Assembly (NCBI GenBank): GCA_937891165.1 | Contig: CALAEX010000227.1 | Coordinates: 1-54,872, forward strand | DNA length: 54,872 nucleotides | Origin: an uncultured Lachnospiraceae bacterium | Lineage (GTDB): Bacteria; Bacillota; Clostridia; Lachnospirales; Lachnospiraceae | Direction: 5' to 3' | Shown here: positions 15,570-23,855 of the stretch, one piece after another | Numbering within the stretch: position 1 is the stretch's first letter | Layout: the number at the start of each line of letters is the position of its first letter | Position numbers and translations under genes: made by a program | Notes under the pieces: generated by a model | Told to the model about the DNA's origin: nothing | Database searches by the model: none | The model's input: only the letters and a program-made list of their open reading frames with translations

Positions 15570-17474
15570 ATGTTGCATAAAATAATATCTGAAGAAATTA
15601 TTAAAATTGCATTAGAAGATTTGTTAAGTAAAAAAGATAGTTGTGGAATTGATGGAATAAAAGTCAGTGAATTTCAAGAGTATTGGGAATTAAATGGAGA
15701 GGATATTAAGAAACTTATCATTACGGAGCAATATCAACCAGAGACAGTATTAGCAACGGAGATTCTAAAAATTAATGGAAAGAAAAGAACAATATCTCGA
15801 TTTACTTGTACGGATAGATTAATATTACGTGCAATGAAAGAGGTTTTAGAATCTTTTTGGATAAATGATTTTTCTAAATATAGCTATGCATATCAAACTG
15901 AAAAGGGAGTTCAAGATGCTGTGCAACAAGCAGCAGAATTTATTCAAAATGGATTGGTATGGGTTTTAGAATTGGATATTTCTAGTTATTTTGATAACAT
16001 TAATATTGAATTTCTATTACAATTACTGTTTGAGAAAATAGAGGATAGTAAAGTTCAAAGATTAATAAAGAAGTATTTGTATTGTTGGGTAGAATCAGAT
16101 TATCAAAAAATGAAAAAGAAAAAAGGAATTGTTCAAGGAAGTCCTTTAAGTCCATTATTCAGTAATATTTATTTGAATGGATTTGACCACTATTTAGAAA
16201 ATTCGTATTCTTTTTGTAGATTTTCAGATAATATTAATCTTTATTTTGAAACGAGGGAAGAGGCTGTAATTGCCCTTCCAGTAATAGAATCTTATTTAAA
16301 AGAAACTTATTTTTTAGATTTAAATCAGGAAAAAAGCGGAATATATCTAGCTATGAATCGAAATTTTTTAGGTTATACATTTCAATATTCTAAAGATAAG
16401 TCCAAAGTACTGACTTTTAAAGATAGTAAAGAAAAAAATCAAAAATATTCATCTTGGCATTCTTCGGCAATTCAAAGAATTGGAAAAGACTATCATTTAA
16501 TTAATGATGGAATATTGACAAGAAAAGATTATACAATATTATTTGAAAATAAAACAGGAAAAAAATATATTCCTGTTGAAACTTGTGATTCTATTAATAT
16601 TTATTCTAATGTAATTGTAGGAGCTGAATTTTTTTCTTTTATGAAAAGTAAGAAAGTGTCTGTTGCATTTTTTGATAAATATGGAGAGTATATTGGAATT
16701 TTTAATGCTACTGAAAATACACGTTCTGTTTCAGTAATGATGAAACAAGTATTAGCGTATAAAGAAGAAACAAAGCGTTTGGAATTAGCTAAGAAGATAG
16801 AATCGGCAGCATTACATAATATAAGAGAAAATTTACGATATTATTATAAAAAGAAAAAAACAGAAACTTTAGAAAAACAAATTCGACAAATGGATATAGA
16901 CCTTAATTCTATGAAAAAAGCAGACTCTATTCAAGAAATGATGTTAATTGAAGCAAGATTCCATCAAAAATATTTTTTATGTTGGGATGAAATTATTAAT
17001 CAAAATGATTTTATATTTGACAAAAGGACTCGCCGACCACCAAGAAACGCATTAAATGCTTTAATCAGTTTTGGAAATGTGTTTTTATATCGAAAAATAG
17101 CAGTAGAAATTTATAAGTCATCTTTGGATATTCGTATAGGGATTTTACACTCTACCAATAGAAGAAGTGAAAGTTTGAACTTAGATATTGCAGAATTATT
17201 TAAGCCTCTGATAGTAGATAGAACAATTTTCACTATGATTCATAACAAAGAGTTAAATAAAGATTTACATTTTAATTATGAAGAAGATGGTGGTGTATAT
17301 CTAAATAAAGAAGGAAAAAAGAAATTTATTAAAAGACTAGAAGATAAGTTGGGACAAAAAATAACAGTAAAAGGAGAACAATTGACTTATCATACTCTAA
17401 TTCGAAAAGAAATACAAAAAATTTTTAAAGCAATTGTTTATGAAGAATCCTATAAACCATATAAGTATTATTGA
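15570..17474 (+). CDS. Reverse transcriptase-Cas1 fusion
   Basis: A 634-residue fusion for spacer acquisition, possibly from RNA. Residues about 15-275 are a group II intron-like RT: motif A LELDISSYFDNI (D136), QGSPLSPLFSNIYL at 189-202, motif C, and FLGYTF at about 266-271. Motif C reads CRFSDNI, so the usual YADD is FSDN (218-221): the first Asp is kept, the second is Asn. The C-terminal ~320 residues are Cas1 with the metal triad E461 (IEARFHQ), H527 (LHSTNRR) and D539 (LNLDIAELFKP). There is no Cas6 domain, and cas6 is separate. GGGG lies 8 nt before ATG 15570; the ATG at 15564 is too close. Confidence 0.93.
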   Translation: MLHKIISEEIIKIALEDLLSKKDSCGIDGIKVSEFQEYWELNGEDIKKLIITEQYQPETVLATEILKINGKKRTISRFTCTDRLILRAMKEVLESFWINDFSKYSYAYQTEKGVQDAVQQAAEFIQNGLVWVLELDISSYFDNINIEFLLQLLFEKIEDSKVQRLIKKYLYCWVESDYQKMKKKKGIVQGSPLSPLFSNIYLNGFDHYLENSYSFCRFSDNINLYFETREEAVIALPVIESYLKETYFLDLNQEKSGIYLAMNRNFLGYTFQYSKDKSKVLTFKDSKEKNQKYSSWHSSAIQRIGKDYHLINDGILTRKDYTILFENKTGKKYIPVETCDSINIYSNVIVGAEFFSFMKSKKVSVAFFDKYGEYIGIFNATENTRSVSVMMKQVLAYKEETKRLELAKKIESAALHNIRENLRYYYKKKKTETLEKQIRQMDIDLNSMKKADSIQEMMLIEARFHQKYFLCWDEIINQNDFIFDKRTRRPPRNALNALISFGNVFLYRKIAVEIYKSSLDIRIGILHSTNRRSESLNLDIAELFKPLIVDRTIFTMIHNKELNKDLHFNYEEDGGVYLNKEGKKKFIKRLEDKLGQKITVKGEQLTYHTLIRKEIQKIFKAIVYEESYKPYKYY

Positions 17475-17508
17475 AATATAGTTTGTAGGATAAAAATATT
17501 AATTGTAT

Positions 17509-17664
17509 AAAAAAGTGGGTCAGCCTCAAGATGCATTTAAAAAAGTATAAAAATAGCTAAAATAAAGGATTTTTTTAAAATGGCAGACCCACTTTTTTAA
17601 GAAAAAATAAAGAAAAAGAGAAAAAAAGTTATTTACAAAAGAAAAAAGTATGATAAAATCAGTG
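17509..17664 (+). promoter_or_regulatory. CRISPR leader 2 (near-copy of leader 1)
   Basis: It aligns with 12753-12908 almost without change over the last ~110 nt before the repeat. It has the same inverted repeat (AAGTGGGTCAGCC against GGCAGACCCACTT) with a T-run, and the same TTTACA/TAAAAT promoter. Differences cluster in the hairpin loop (GCCTCAAGATGC against GCCTTAAAGTGA). The likeness indicates duplication or homogenisation and suggests that one Cas1-Cas2 serves both arrays. Confidence 0.8.
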
Positions 17665-17908
17665 GTAGATACCTTACCTATAAGGAATTGATACTTTGCT
17701 TGCAATTGCTTTAATGTCATTGTTTCAAGACTTTTGTAGATACCTTACCTATAAGGAATTGATACTTGTAGTCGATACAACTGTCTACACAGAGATTGCT
17801 GTGTTGTTCCGGTAGATACCTTACCTATAAGGAATTGATACTTTTGTGGCTAGTGCTACATTGCCTTTAAGACTACTGGTAGATACCTTATCTACGAGAA
17901 ATGAATAT
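17665..17908 (+). CRISPR. CRISPR array 2 (4 repeats, 3 spacers)
   Basis: Three perfect copies of the array 1 repeat at 17665, 17736 and 17812, and a final copy at 17879-17908 with about seven mismatches in its distal half. Spacers are 41, 46 and 37 nt. The decayed last repeat marks the leader-distal end, as in array 1. The reverse complement of spacer 3 reads SSLKGNVALATK and that of spacer 1 KSLETMTLKQLQA, consistent with crRNAs directed at mRNA. Confidence 0.97.
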
Positions 17909-17963
17909 TCTCATCAATTATGTATAGCGGGATATATAATAATTATTTAAAAATTTTGTTTTT

Positions 17964-17998
17964 AGAGAGAAATAAATTTTGTTTCTCTCTTTTTATTT
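17964..17998 (+). terminator. Rho-independent terminator after array 2
   Basis: AGAGAGAAA (17964-17972) pairs with TTTCTCTCT (17982-17990), followed by TTTTATTTTT. It would end the pre-crRNA and insulate the following cas operon. Confidence 0.75.
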
Positions 17999-18057
17999 TT
18001 AAAAATTTCTCCAATATCTTGGTAAAATAAAATTTTTATGTTATGCTATAAATGAAG

Positions 18058-18086
18058 TCGAAAAAATCAAAATTACTTCGATATAT
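18058..18086 (+). promoter_or_regulatory. Promoter-like element, copy C, before the CARF-cas10 operon
   Basis: TCGAAAAAAT and CTTCGATATAT with the same 20-nt CGAA-to-CGATATA spacing as copies A and B, ending 44 nt before the CARF gene. An AT-rich TGCTATAAA (18044-18052) lies just upstream and could be a vegetative extended -10, in which case this element would sit over the start site like an operator. Both readings remain open. Confidence 0.5.
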
Positions 18087-18130
18087 TGATATAAGTATCT
18101 CAAGGTATTTATAGGAAAGGGAAATGAAAA

Positions 18131-18739
18131 ATGAAGAAATTTATTTCTTTTGCTTCCTATCAAAGTGAAGCAGCTTTAAAGAAAGTACATTATGAAGCAG
18201 TAGATAATTCTAGGTTAGAATATGGTAAAACTTGTTTTCCAATAGTTCCTGTAGTAAATGGATATTTAGAGCAGGGGGAAGAGTTTGAACTTATCGTAAT
18301 TACGCCAGAGCAGGAAGATACGATTCGTAACTGTACTGTATTGAAGGAAGAAATAAAAGAATTATGTGCAAAGAAACAAATTATTTTTGAGGAAGAAAAA
18401 CAATTTAAAGTAATTTCTGTTGCTTATGCGGATGATATAGATACTCAGTTAGATACGTTTCGTAAAGTAATTAAAGAATTACAATCCGAAGACGAAATAT
18501 ATGCTTGTATCACGTATGGAAGTAAACCAGCAGAAATTGTTGAGTTAATGGCATTACGATATGCTCGTCAGATTAGAGAAAATGTTTTTATTGGCTGTAT
18601 TGTGTATGGGAAAGTGGATTGGAGAAATAGTTTAGCATGGATTTATGATGTAACAGCTCTAGTACATTTAGATGATATTATTCAAACCATTTCTGGAATG
18701 AATAATCCAGATACTTTAATGGAAAATCTTACGATATAG
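18131..18739 (+). CDS. CARF-domain protein (TM1812/Csx2-like), no effector domain visible
   Basis: A 202-residue protein. The C-terminal half, with YACITYGSKPAEIVELMALRY followed by FIGCIVYGKVDW and WIYDVTALVHLDDII, resembles the CARF fold of TM1812/Csx2-type proteins that bind cyclic oligoadenylate made by Cas10. The N-terminus (ISFASYQ...KVHYEAVDNSRLEYG) fits the first CARF strand and loop. No HEPN, PD-(D/E)XK or membrane segment is present, so it may act as a sensor or ring nuclease, or through a partner. The gene for a sigma-like protein starts 12 nt after its stop, the natural partner candidate. Family assignment is from pattern recognition only. Confidence 0.6.
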   Translation: MKKFISFASYQSEAALKKVHYEAVDNSRLEYGKTCFPIVPVVNGYLEQGEEFELIVITPEQEDTIRNCTVLKEEIKELCAKKQIIFEEEKQFKVISVAYADDIDTQLDTFRKVIKELQSEDEIYACITYGSKPAEIVELMALRYARQIRENVFIGCIVYGKVDWRNSLAWIYDVTALVHLDDIIQTISGMNNPDTLMENLTI

Positions 18740-18751
18740 GGGGATTGCAAA

Positions 18752-20092
18752 ATGAGCATGAAAAAGTATCAAAAAGATTTAACTTGTGAAAGTAAAGTTT
18801 GGAAGCCTTATTTGGAATGTTCAGAGAGAGAATATCGTAATCAGAAGTTTCGTATTCAACAGGCAATTCTTAATCTTATTGAAGATAAATGTATTTTTTC
18901 TCTTATTAGTAATAATAATGTTGCTTTAGAACAGGAAATGCTTATGAGTTCTTATCAGAATAGATGTAGTGAAGATAAAACACAACAAATGATAGAACAT
19001 ATCAATCAATCTTTAGTAAATTATAAAGGTGGAGATTTAGAAGATTTTATCACTAGACAGATACCAGGAGTATATTTAAATTCTTTTGATGCATTAAATT
19101 TATTAGGGTTAGAGTGGGTAAAAAAAGAACATTCCTTGTATGCACAATACAAAGCAGAAGCCAGTAAATATATATTTGAATTGTGTTGGAAACGATATAA
19201 AAATTTAGATTCCGAAGTAGTAGATGCTTTAGTTTCTCGTATGATAAAAGAATTAGATACCTATCAGCCAGAGCTACAAAAGCTAGGAGAATTTATTAGT
19301 AGTCGAATGGGAAATCGTCTGATTGATATTCAAAGAAAACGGATAGGATTACAGCATAGAAAAAGAAAAATTCCTCAAAAAGGTATAATACAAATAAGAC
19401 CTATTATGTTGGAAGATACCATTAGTGTAGTTAGTATGGAGAAAGTAGCTTCTCAAAAAGACTTAAAAATCGGTACTTATGTGATTCAAGGGGATAAGAT
19501 TTATTTTTCTTCGGAAGATATTGGAAAGACAGTATGTATTAAATATAAAGAGGATTTAAAAGTAAAGGAACAACAAGTTCAAGAAAAGTATGAATTACAA
19601 AAAGAAAAGTCTATGAAAGAGGAAGATGAGCAAGAAAGAGTAAAGCTTATCGCTAAAGTTTTAAATTATGAAGAAGTCTATACAGGAAGAAATAAAGTAG
19701 AAGAAAAACAAAGAGAACGAAATAGAATTTGCTTTACAGAAAAATTAACATATTGTGTAAAAAAAGGAGAGATAGAGGATGCTACATTAGAGATAGATGC
19801 TTCTAAAGTAGTACATAAAAAATACTTAAATTTTTTTATGTCACAATCATGGGATTCGGGTTTCTTGTTCCAGTTATTAAAGCAAGTTCCTTTAAAATGT
19901 ATGAGTGATATTTTATCTTCAGAGGAAAAAAAGGAATTGAAATGGAATAAAAAAGGGTGGTTATCTTCTAAAGTACCAATGTGTTATTTTGATAAAATGG
20001 AACAAACAAAGTTGGCAAATAGTACCATTAGTGAATTTAGAAAGGCATATGAAGATAATACATGGTTAAAGAAAATATTATGTAATATGTAA
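18752..20092 (+). CDS. Sigma-factor-like protein of the CRISPR operon
   Basis: A 446-residue, lysine-rich soluble protein. Residues about 140-200 (YIFELCWKRYKNLDSEVVDAL, then IKELDTYQPELQKLGEF and ISSRMGNRLIDIQRKR) align by eye with sigma-70 region 2: the acidic 2.1/2.2 segment, the YxP turn and the RNRLIDxxRKR end of region 2.4. Residues about 255-300 form a charged coiled coil. The C-terminal ~60 residues (TISEFRKAYEDN) could hold a helix-turn-helix in the place of region 4, but this is weak. It lies between a CARF gene and cas10, and a shared promoter-like motif precedes three nearby operons. If it is a sigma factor, it would be a messenger-controlled regulator. It could also be another DNA- or RNA-binding accessory. 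Confidence 0.45.
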   Translation: MSMKKYQKDLTCESKVWKPYLECSEREYRNQKFRIQQAILNLIEDKCIFSLISNNNVALEQEMLMSSYQNRCSEDKTQQMIEHINQSLVNYKGGDLEDFITRQIPGVYLNSFDALNLLGLEWVKKEHSLYAQYKAEASKYIFELCWKRYKNLDSEVVDALVSRMIKELDTYQPELQKLGEFISSRMGNRLIDIQRKRIGLQHRKRKIPQKGIIQIRPIMLEDTISVVSMEKVASQKDLKIGTYVIQGDKIYFSSEDIGKTVCIKYKEDLKVKEQQVQEKYELQKEKSMKEEDEQERVKLIAKVLNYEEVYTGRNKVEEKQRERNRICFTEKLTYCVKKGEIEDATLEIDASKVVHKKYLNFFMSQSWDSGFLFQLLKQVPLKCMSDILSSEEKKELKWNKKGWLSSKVPMCYFDKMEQTKLANSTISEFRKAYEDNTWLKKILCNM

Positions 20093-20115
20093 TTATAAAA
20101 GAAAGGGGAAGAAGA

Positions 20116-21711
20116 ATGCAAGTATTAGCGATGTATGATGTACGAGGGATTCAAAAGTATATTTTTAAAACTGCCAAAGTAAAAGATGCGATTGGTGCTT
20201 CTAGTATTGTAGAGCATATTCTTTTAGATGCATTAAAGGATAGTGTACAAAAGGTTCAAAAAGCAGAACATCTTGAGGTAGAGTTAGAATGGTGTACAAG
20301 CACAGAACCTTTACGATATACAGAACAGCAAAAAGATATTTCTGTTTTATTTGTAGGTGGTGGAAATGCGTATGTTTTATTTCGAGATAGAGCATTGTGT
20401 ATTCAAATCAATCGTTGGATGAGCAAGTATATTTTGGAACATACGTATTCGTTGCAATTGGCGGTAGCTATTGTGGATAAGTCAAACAATTATGCAAGTG
20501 ATTACAGTAAAGTACATCAGGAAATGATTCAAACAAAGGCAAATATGTCCATGATGAAGCCATTAGGAACATTACCTGTGATGCAAATGGAAATAAAAAC
20601 AGGATATCCAATGATTTCTAGTGAGGGTAGTACAGAAACGGTATTAAAACAAAAGGCAACAAAAAAGTCACAGAACATAGAAAGAGAAGAACAAATATTT
20701 GACAATTATGTCACGAAAAAGGGGCAAGATAGTCAATTAGCAATTGTACATATGGATGGAAACAATATGGGTATTCGTATTCGACAGTTAGTGGAAGGGA
20801 TTTCTGATTATGAAGAAGCAGTAAATCAAATGCGAACGATTTCCTATTATATTGATTCCTCGTATAAAAAAGTGTTTGAACAAATGCAGGAATTTTTTAC
20901 AAAAGAAGCTGTAAATTTAGAAATTTATCAAGAAAAAGAAAAAAATTTCTTTGTAAGAAAAATACTCGTAGCAGGAGATGATATTACTTATGTTTGTAAT
21001 GCAAAACTTGCTTTAGCTACCGTAGAGTATTTTTGTAGAGAAATAGCCACTTATACGATGAATGGAAAACAAGATGAGGATAGTTTGAGGGAGTATGGTT
21101 TTAGCGTTTGTGCGGGTGTTTCTTATATTGGAAGTCACTTTCCTTTTTTTATTGGATATGAAGTAGCAGAAGCTTGTTGTGATAGTGCAAAATCTCGTGC
21201 AAAAGAGAAAACAAATATGGATGGTAATCGTATTGGCAATTTTGTAGATTTTCATATTTGTAAAAATATTCAAGCAGTTGATTTAAAGGAAATGAGAAAA
21301 CGAGAGTATGTTACAAGTCATGGAGAGCAATTGTTGATTCGTCCTTATTATATTGCAACAAAGACAGAAGGAGCATTAGGAAAGCTAAATAAAGAACCAT
21401 TTGCTTTTGAAAAGTGGAAAAATGCAGTGATTTATTTTCAAAATGAGGATAATTTACCAAGAAATTTTGCGAAGAAATTACGCAATACTTATTCCATGGG
21501 AAAACAGATGGTAGATACCTTTTGGATGTTTTTAGAGTCTAGAAATTGGACTATGCCAGAAGAAAATGAAGATATGATGTATTTTCAAAATGAGAAAGGT
21601 ACTTGGATAGCTAGATGGTATGATGCTCTAGAGTTGATGGAAGATTATATCGATGTGGATGAGATAGGAGGAGATAACAATGTATCAGATAAAAATCCAA
21701 CTATTCAGTGA
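20116..21711 (+). CDS. cas10: Type III Cas10, HD-less, with AGDD cyclase motif
   Basis: A 531-residue Cas10, shorter than usual because it starts directly at the first palm domain (MYDVRGIQKYIF) and lacks the N-terminal HD DNase. Palm 1 has GGGN (81-84) in place of GGDD. Palm 2 has HMDGNNMGIR (212-221), which supplies a metal-binding Asp, and VAGDDITYV (AGDD at 286-289), so cyclic oligoadenylate synthesis is plausible. Without an HD domain, single-strand DNA cutting by this protein is not expected. It belongs with csx10/csx19/TIGR03986, making this subtype III-D. The next gene starts 32 nt inside its end, so the two are translationally coupled. Confidence 0.88.
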   Translation: MQVLAMYDVRGIQKYIFKTAKVKDAIGASSIVEHILLDALKDSVQKVQKAEHLEVELEWCTSTEPLRYTEQQKDISVLFVGGGNAYVLFRDRALCIQINRWMSKYILEHTYSLQLAVAIVDKSNNYASDYSKVHQEMIQTKANMSMMKPLGTLPVMQMEIKTGYPMISSEGSTETVLKQKATKKSQNIEREEQIFDNYVTKKGQDSQLAIVHMDGNNMGIRIRQLVEGISDYEEAVNQMRTISYYIDSSYKKVFEQMQEFFTKEAVNLEIYQEKEKNFFVRKILVAGDDITYVCNAKLALATVEYFCREIATYTMNGKQDEDSLREYGFSVCAGVSYIGSHFPFFIGYEVAEACCDSAKSRAKEKTNMDGNRIGNFVDFHICKNIQAVDLKEMRKREYVTSHGEQLLIRPYYIATKTEGALGKLNKEPFAFEKWKNAVIYFQNEDNLPRNFAKKLRNTYSMGKQMVDTFWMFLESRNWTMPEENEDMMYFQNEKGTWIARWYDALELMEDYIDVDEIGGDNNVSDKNPTIQ

Positions 21712-23830
21712 TTTGTGTGTATCAGATGGTGGAGTATATAATAGTATGCTTGATACGGATATTTGTTATGATTCGTTTGGATTTCCTTATATTCCAGCCA
21801 AGCGTTTAAGAGGTTGTTTAAGAGAGTGTGCTATGGAATTAAAAGACTGGGGTGTTCCGATAGAAGTAGAGAAATTATTTGGAAAGGAAGGGTATACTCC
21901 AGCGAATATTCGATTTAGTGATGCTTATTTAGAAGATTATGAAACAAAGAAACAATTAATATTAAATGGGAGAAATTCTCTTGTATTACATCCTCAAAAT
22001 ATTTTAAATCATTATTCTTATATTCGTACACAAACAAGTATAGATTATGAGACAGGAACAGCAGAACCTGCTTCTTTGCGTACAATGAGAGTGGCAAAAA
22101 AGGGGTTAATTTTTTTTGCATCCGTAGAGTTCTCTAGTAAAGAGGCAGAGAAGGAATACTGTAAAGCGTTAGAACAGTGTTGTACGATATTAAAGCATAT
22201 GGGAGTCGCTCGAACAAGGGGACTAGGAGAAGTACAAGTAACCTTACATGATATAGAAAAAGAGCAAAAGGAAAAGGAAGAAGAACAGCAAAAGGAAAAA
22301 GTTGCAGAGCTAACCGAAGATGCGGATTATCTAGAGTATTGCATTCAATTAGAAGAACCTTTAATTTGTAAGAGTATTCAAGGGGGAGAGGCTAGAACAC
22401 TAGATTATATCGAGGGAAGTAAAGTTCTTGGACTTGTAGCAGGACAATTAAAAAAAGAAAAAGGAGATTTACTTTCTTTATTAAATGCAGGAGAAGTATT
22501 TTTTTCCAATGCTTATCCAATGCAAGATGGCGTACGATTCACTGAAGTTCCAGCCACATATTATCAAATAAAAAATGAAAAAGAGAAATTTGTAGATAAA
22601 GCATATGAAACAGAGGAAAATAAAAAATACTTAAAAGAGAAGCAATTAAATCAAATGAAGCATTGTTACGTGAAAGAGGTATTGGTAGATGGAGTACAAA
22701 AGTTGCAAAAGTATGATGTAACAATAGAGGAGCGTTATCATCATCGAAGACCAGAAGATAAATCCATAGGGCGTGCAATGGAAAGTATATCAGAAAAGAG
22801 TCATTTTTATCAAATATCTAGTATTACGGCAGGGCAATCGTTTGGTGGATATATTATAGGAACAAAAGAGCAAATAAAAATAATTTATGAATTGTTGAAA
22901 AAGCAAAGTGTATATTACATGGGTTTTGGTCGTATGTCGGAGTATGGTAAGGTAAGATTTCAAATTCAAAGTACAAAACAGCAACAATTAGCAAAAAAAC
23001 AAAAAGTGGACAAATTTCAAGTGCAATTAGTATCTCCAGTCATTTTATATGGAGATAATGCGATGTATACAACAAATGCAAAAACTTTGGTGGAAGAAAT
23101 CGAGGTACTATTAGGGTTAGATACTTCTTTGATAGAGAAAGTAGAGCGTTATGTCAATTATACTTCAGTAGGTGGTTATAATGTGACTTGGCAAGCAAGA
23201 AAACCAGTGATAGATGTGTTTGACAAAGGAACAGTATGTATCTTTTCTTTAAAAGAGCCAATAGAACTTCCGATTGGCACAACAATTTTTGTAGGAGAGA
23301 GAATAACTGAAGGTTTTGGGGAGGTTTTATTAAAACAATGGCAAGATAATGGAGAACATTATATAGGCGAACTGATAGAATCTGATAAAAAGAAATTAAA
23401 TTTATTGGATGCGAAAAGTTCAGATTTTGTGCAGGAAATTTGTGGAGATTTATTTTCTTCTTACTTAGAATTTCATGCGATGAATCATGCGAGTGCAATG
23501 GAAGGAAAAGATACAGGAAATGCCACCGTCAACAATATGCTACTTATGTGTAAAGAAGCAAATACGATAGAGGAAATAGAGAACTATTGTAAAGCACGTT
23601 TTGAAAAGACAAGTGGTGGAAAACAGCAAAAATTAGAGTTTAGTAAGAATATTTTAACAACTGTAAAAAGAAACTGCCAAACAATTGTTTTTGAATTTTG
23701 TGCAACCTATGAAATTTTAGAAAATACTTTTTTGCCAGAAAAAGAGCAATATCAAATGGAATATTTAAAGGCTTATTTAAATGGGCTAAAATATCAAATT
23801 AGAAAAAGTAAAGTAGCAAAAGAAGGATGA
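21680..23830 (+). CDS. csx10: Cas7-like RAMP fused to Csx10-like RAMP (type III-D)
   Basis: A 716-residue backbone protein. Residues 1-190 form a Csm3/Cas7-like domain: PYIPAKRLRGCLRECA, IRFSDAYL, RTQTSIDYETGTA and the glycine loop VARTRGLGEVQ. A charged linker (about 193-210, KEQKEKEEEQQKEK) leads to a larger C-terminal part resembling Csx10, the Cas5-like cap of III-D complexes (YIEGSKVLGLVAG, then FGRMSEYGKV). The remainder to 716 contains more RAMP-like strands (ITEGFGEVLL). RAMP domains bind the crRNA and handle. AGGAGG at about 21665 sets the start inside the cas10 end. Confidence 0.78.
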   Translation: MYQIKIQLFSDLCVSDGGVYNSMLDTDICYDSFGFPYIPAKRLRGCLRECAMELKDWGVPIEVEKLFGKEGYTPANIRFSDAYLEDYETKKQLILNGRNSLVLHPQNILNHYSYIRTQTSIDYETGTAEPASLRTMRVAKKGLIFFASVEFSSKEAEKEYCKALEQCCTILKHMGVARTRGLGEVQVTLHDIEKEQKEKEEEQQKEKVAELTEDADYLEYCIQLEEPLICKSIQGGEARTLDYIEGSKVLGLVAGQLKKEKGDLLSLLNAGEVFFSNAYPMQDGVRFTEVPATYYQIKNEKEKFVDKAYETEENKKYLKEKQLNQMKHCYVKEVLVDGVQKLQKYDVTIEERYHHRRPEDKSIGRAMESISEKSHFYQISSITAGQSFGGYIIGTKEQIKIIYELLKKQSVYYMGFGRMSEYGKVRFQIQSTKQQQLAKKQKVDKFQVQLVSPVILYGDNAMYTTNAKTLVEEIEVLLGLDTSLIEKVERYVNYTSVGGYNVTWQARKPVIDVFDKGTVCIFSLKEPIELPIGTTIFVGERITEGFGEVLLKQWQDNGEHYIGELIESDKKKLNLLDAKSSDFVQEICGDLFSSYLEFHAMNHASAMEGKDTGNATVNNMLLMCKEANTIEEIENYCKARFEKTSGGKQQKLEFSKNILTTVKRNCQTIVFEFCATYEILENTFLPEKEQYQMEYLKAYLNGLKYQIRKSKVAKEG

Positions 23831-23855
23831 GAGTACAGGAAAGGAAAAAAGACAA

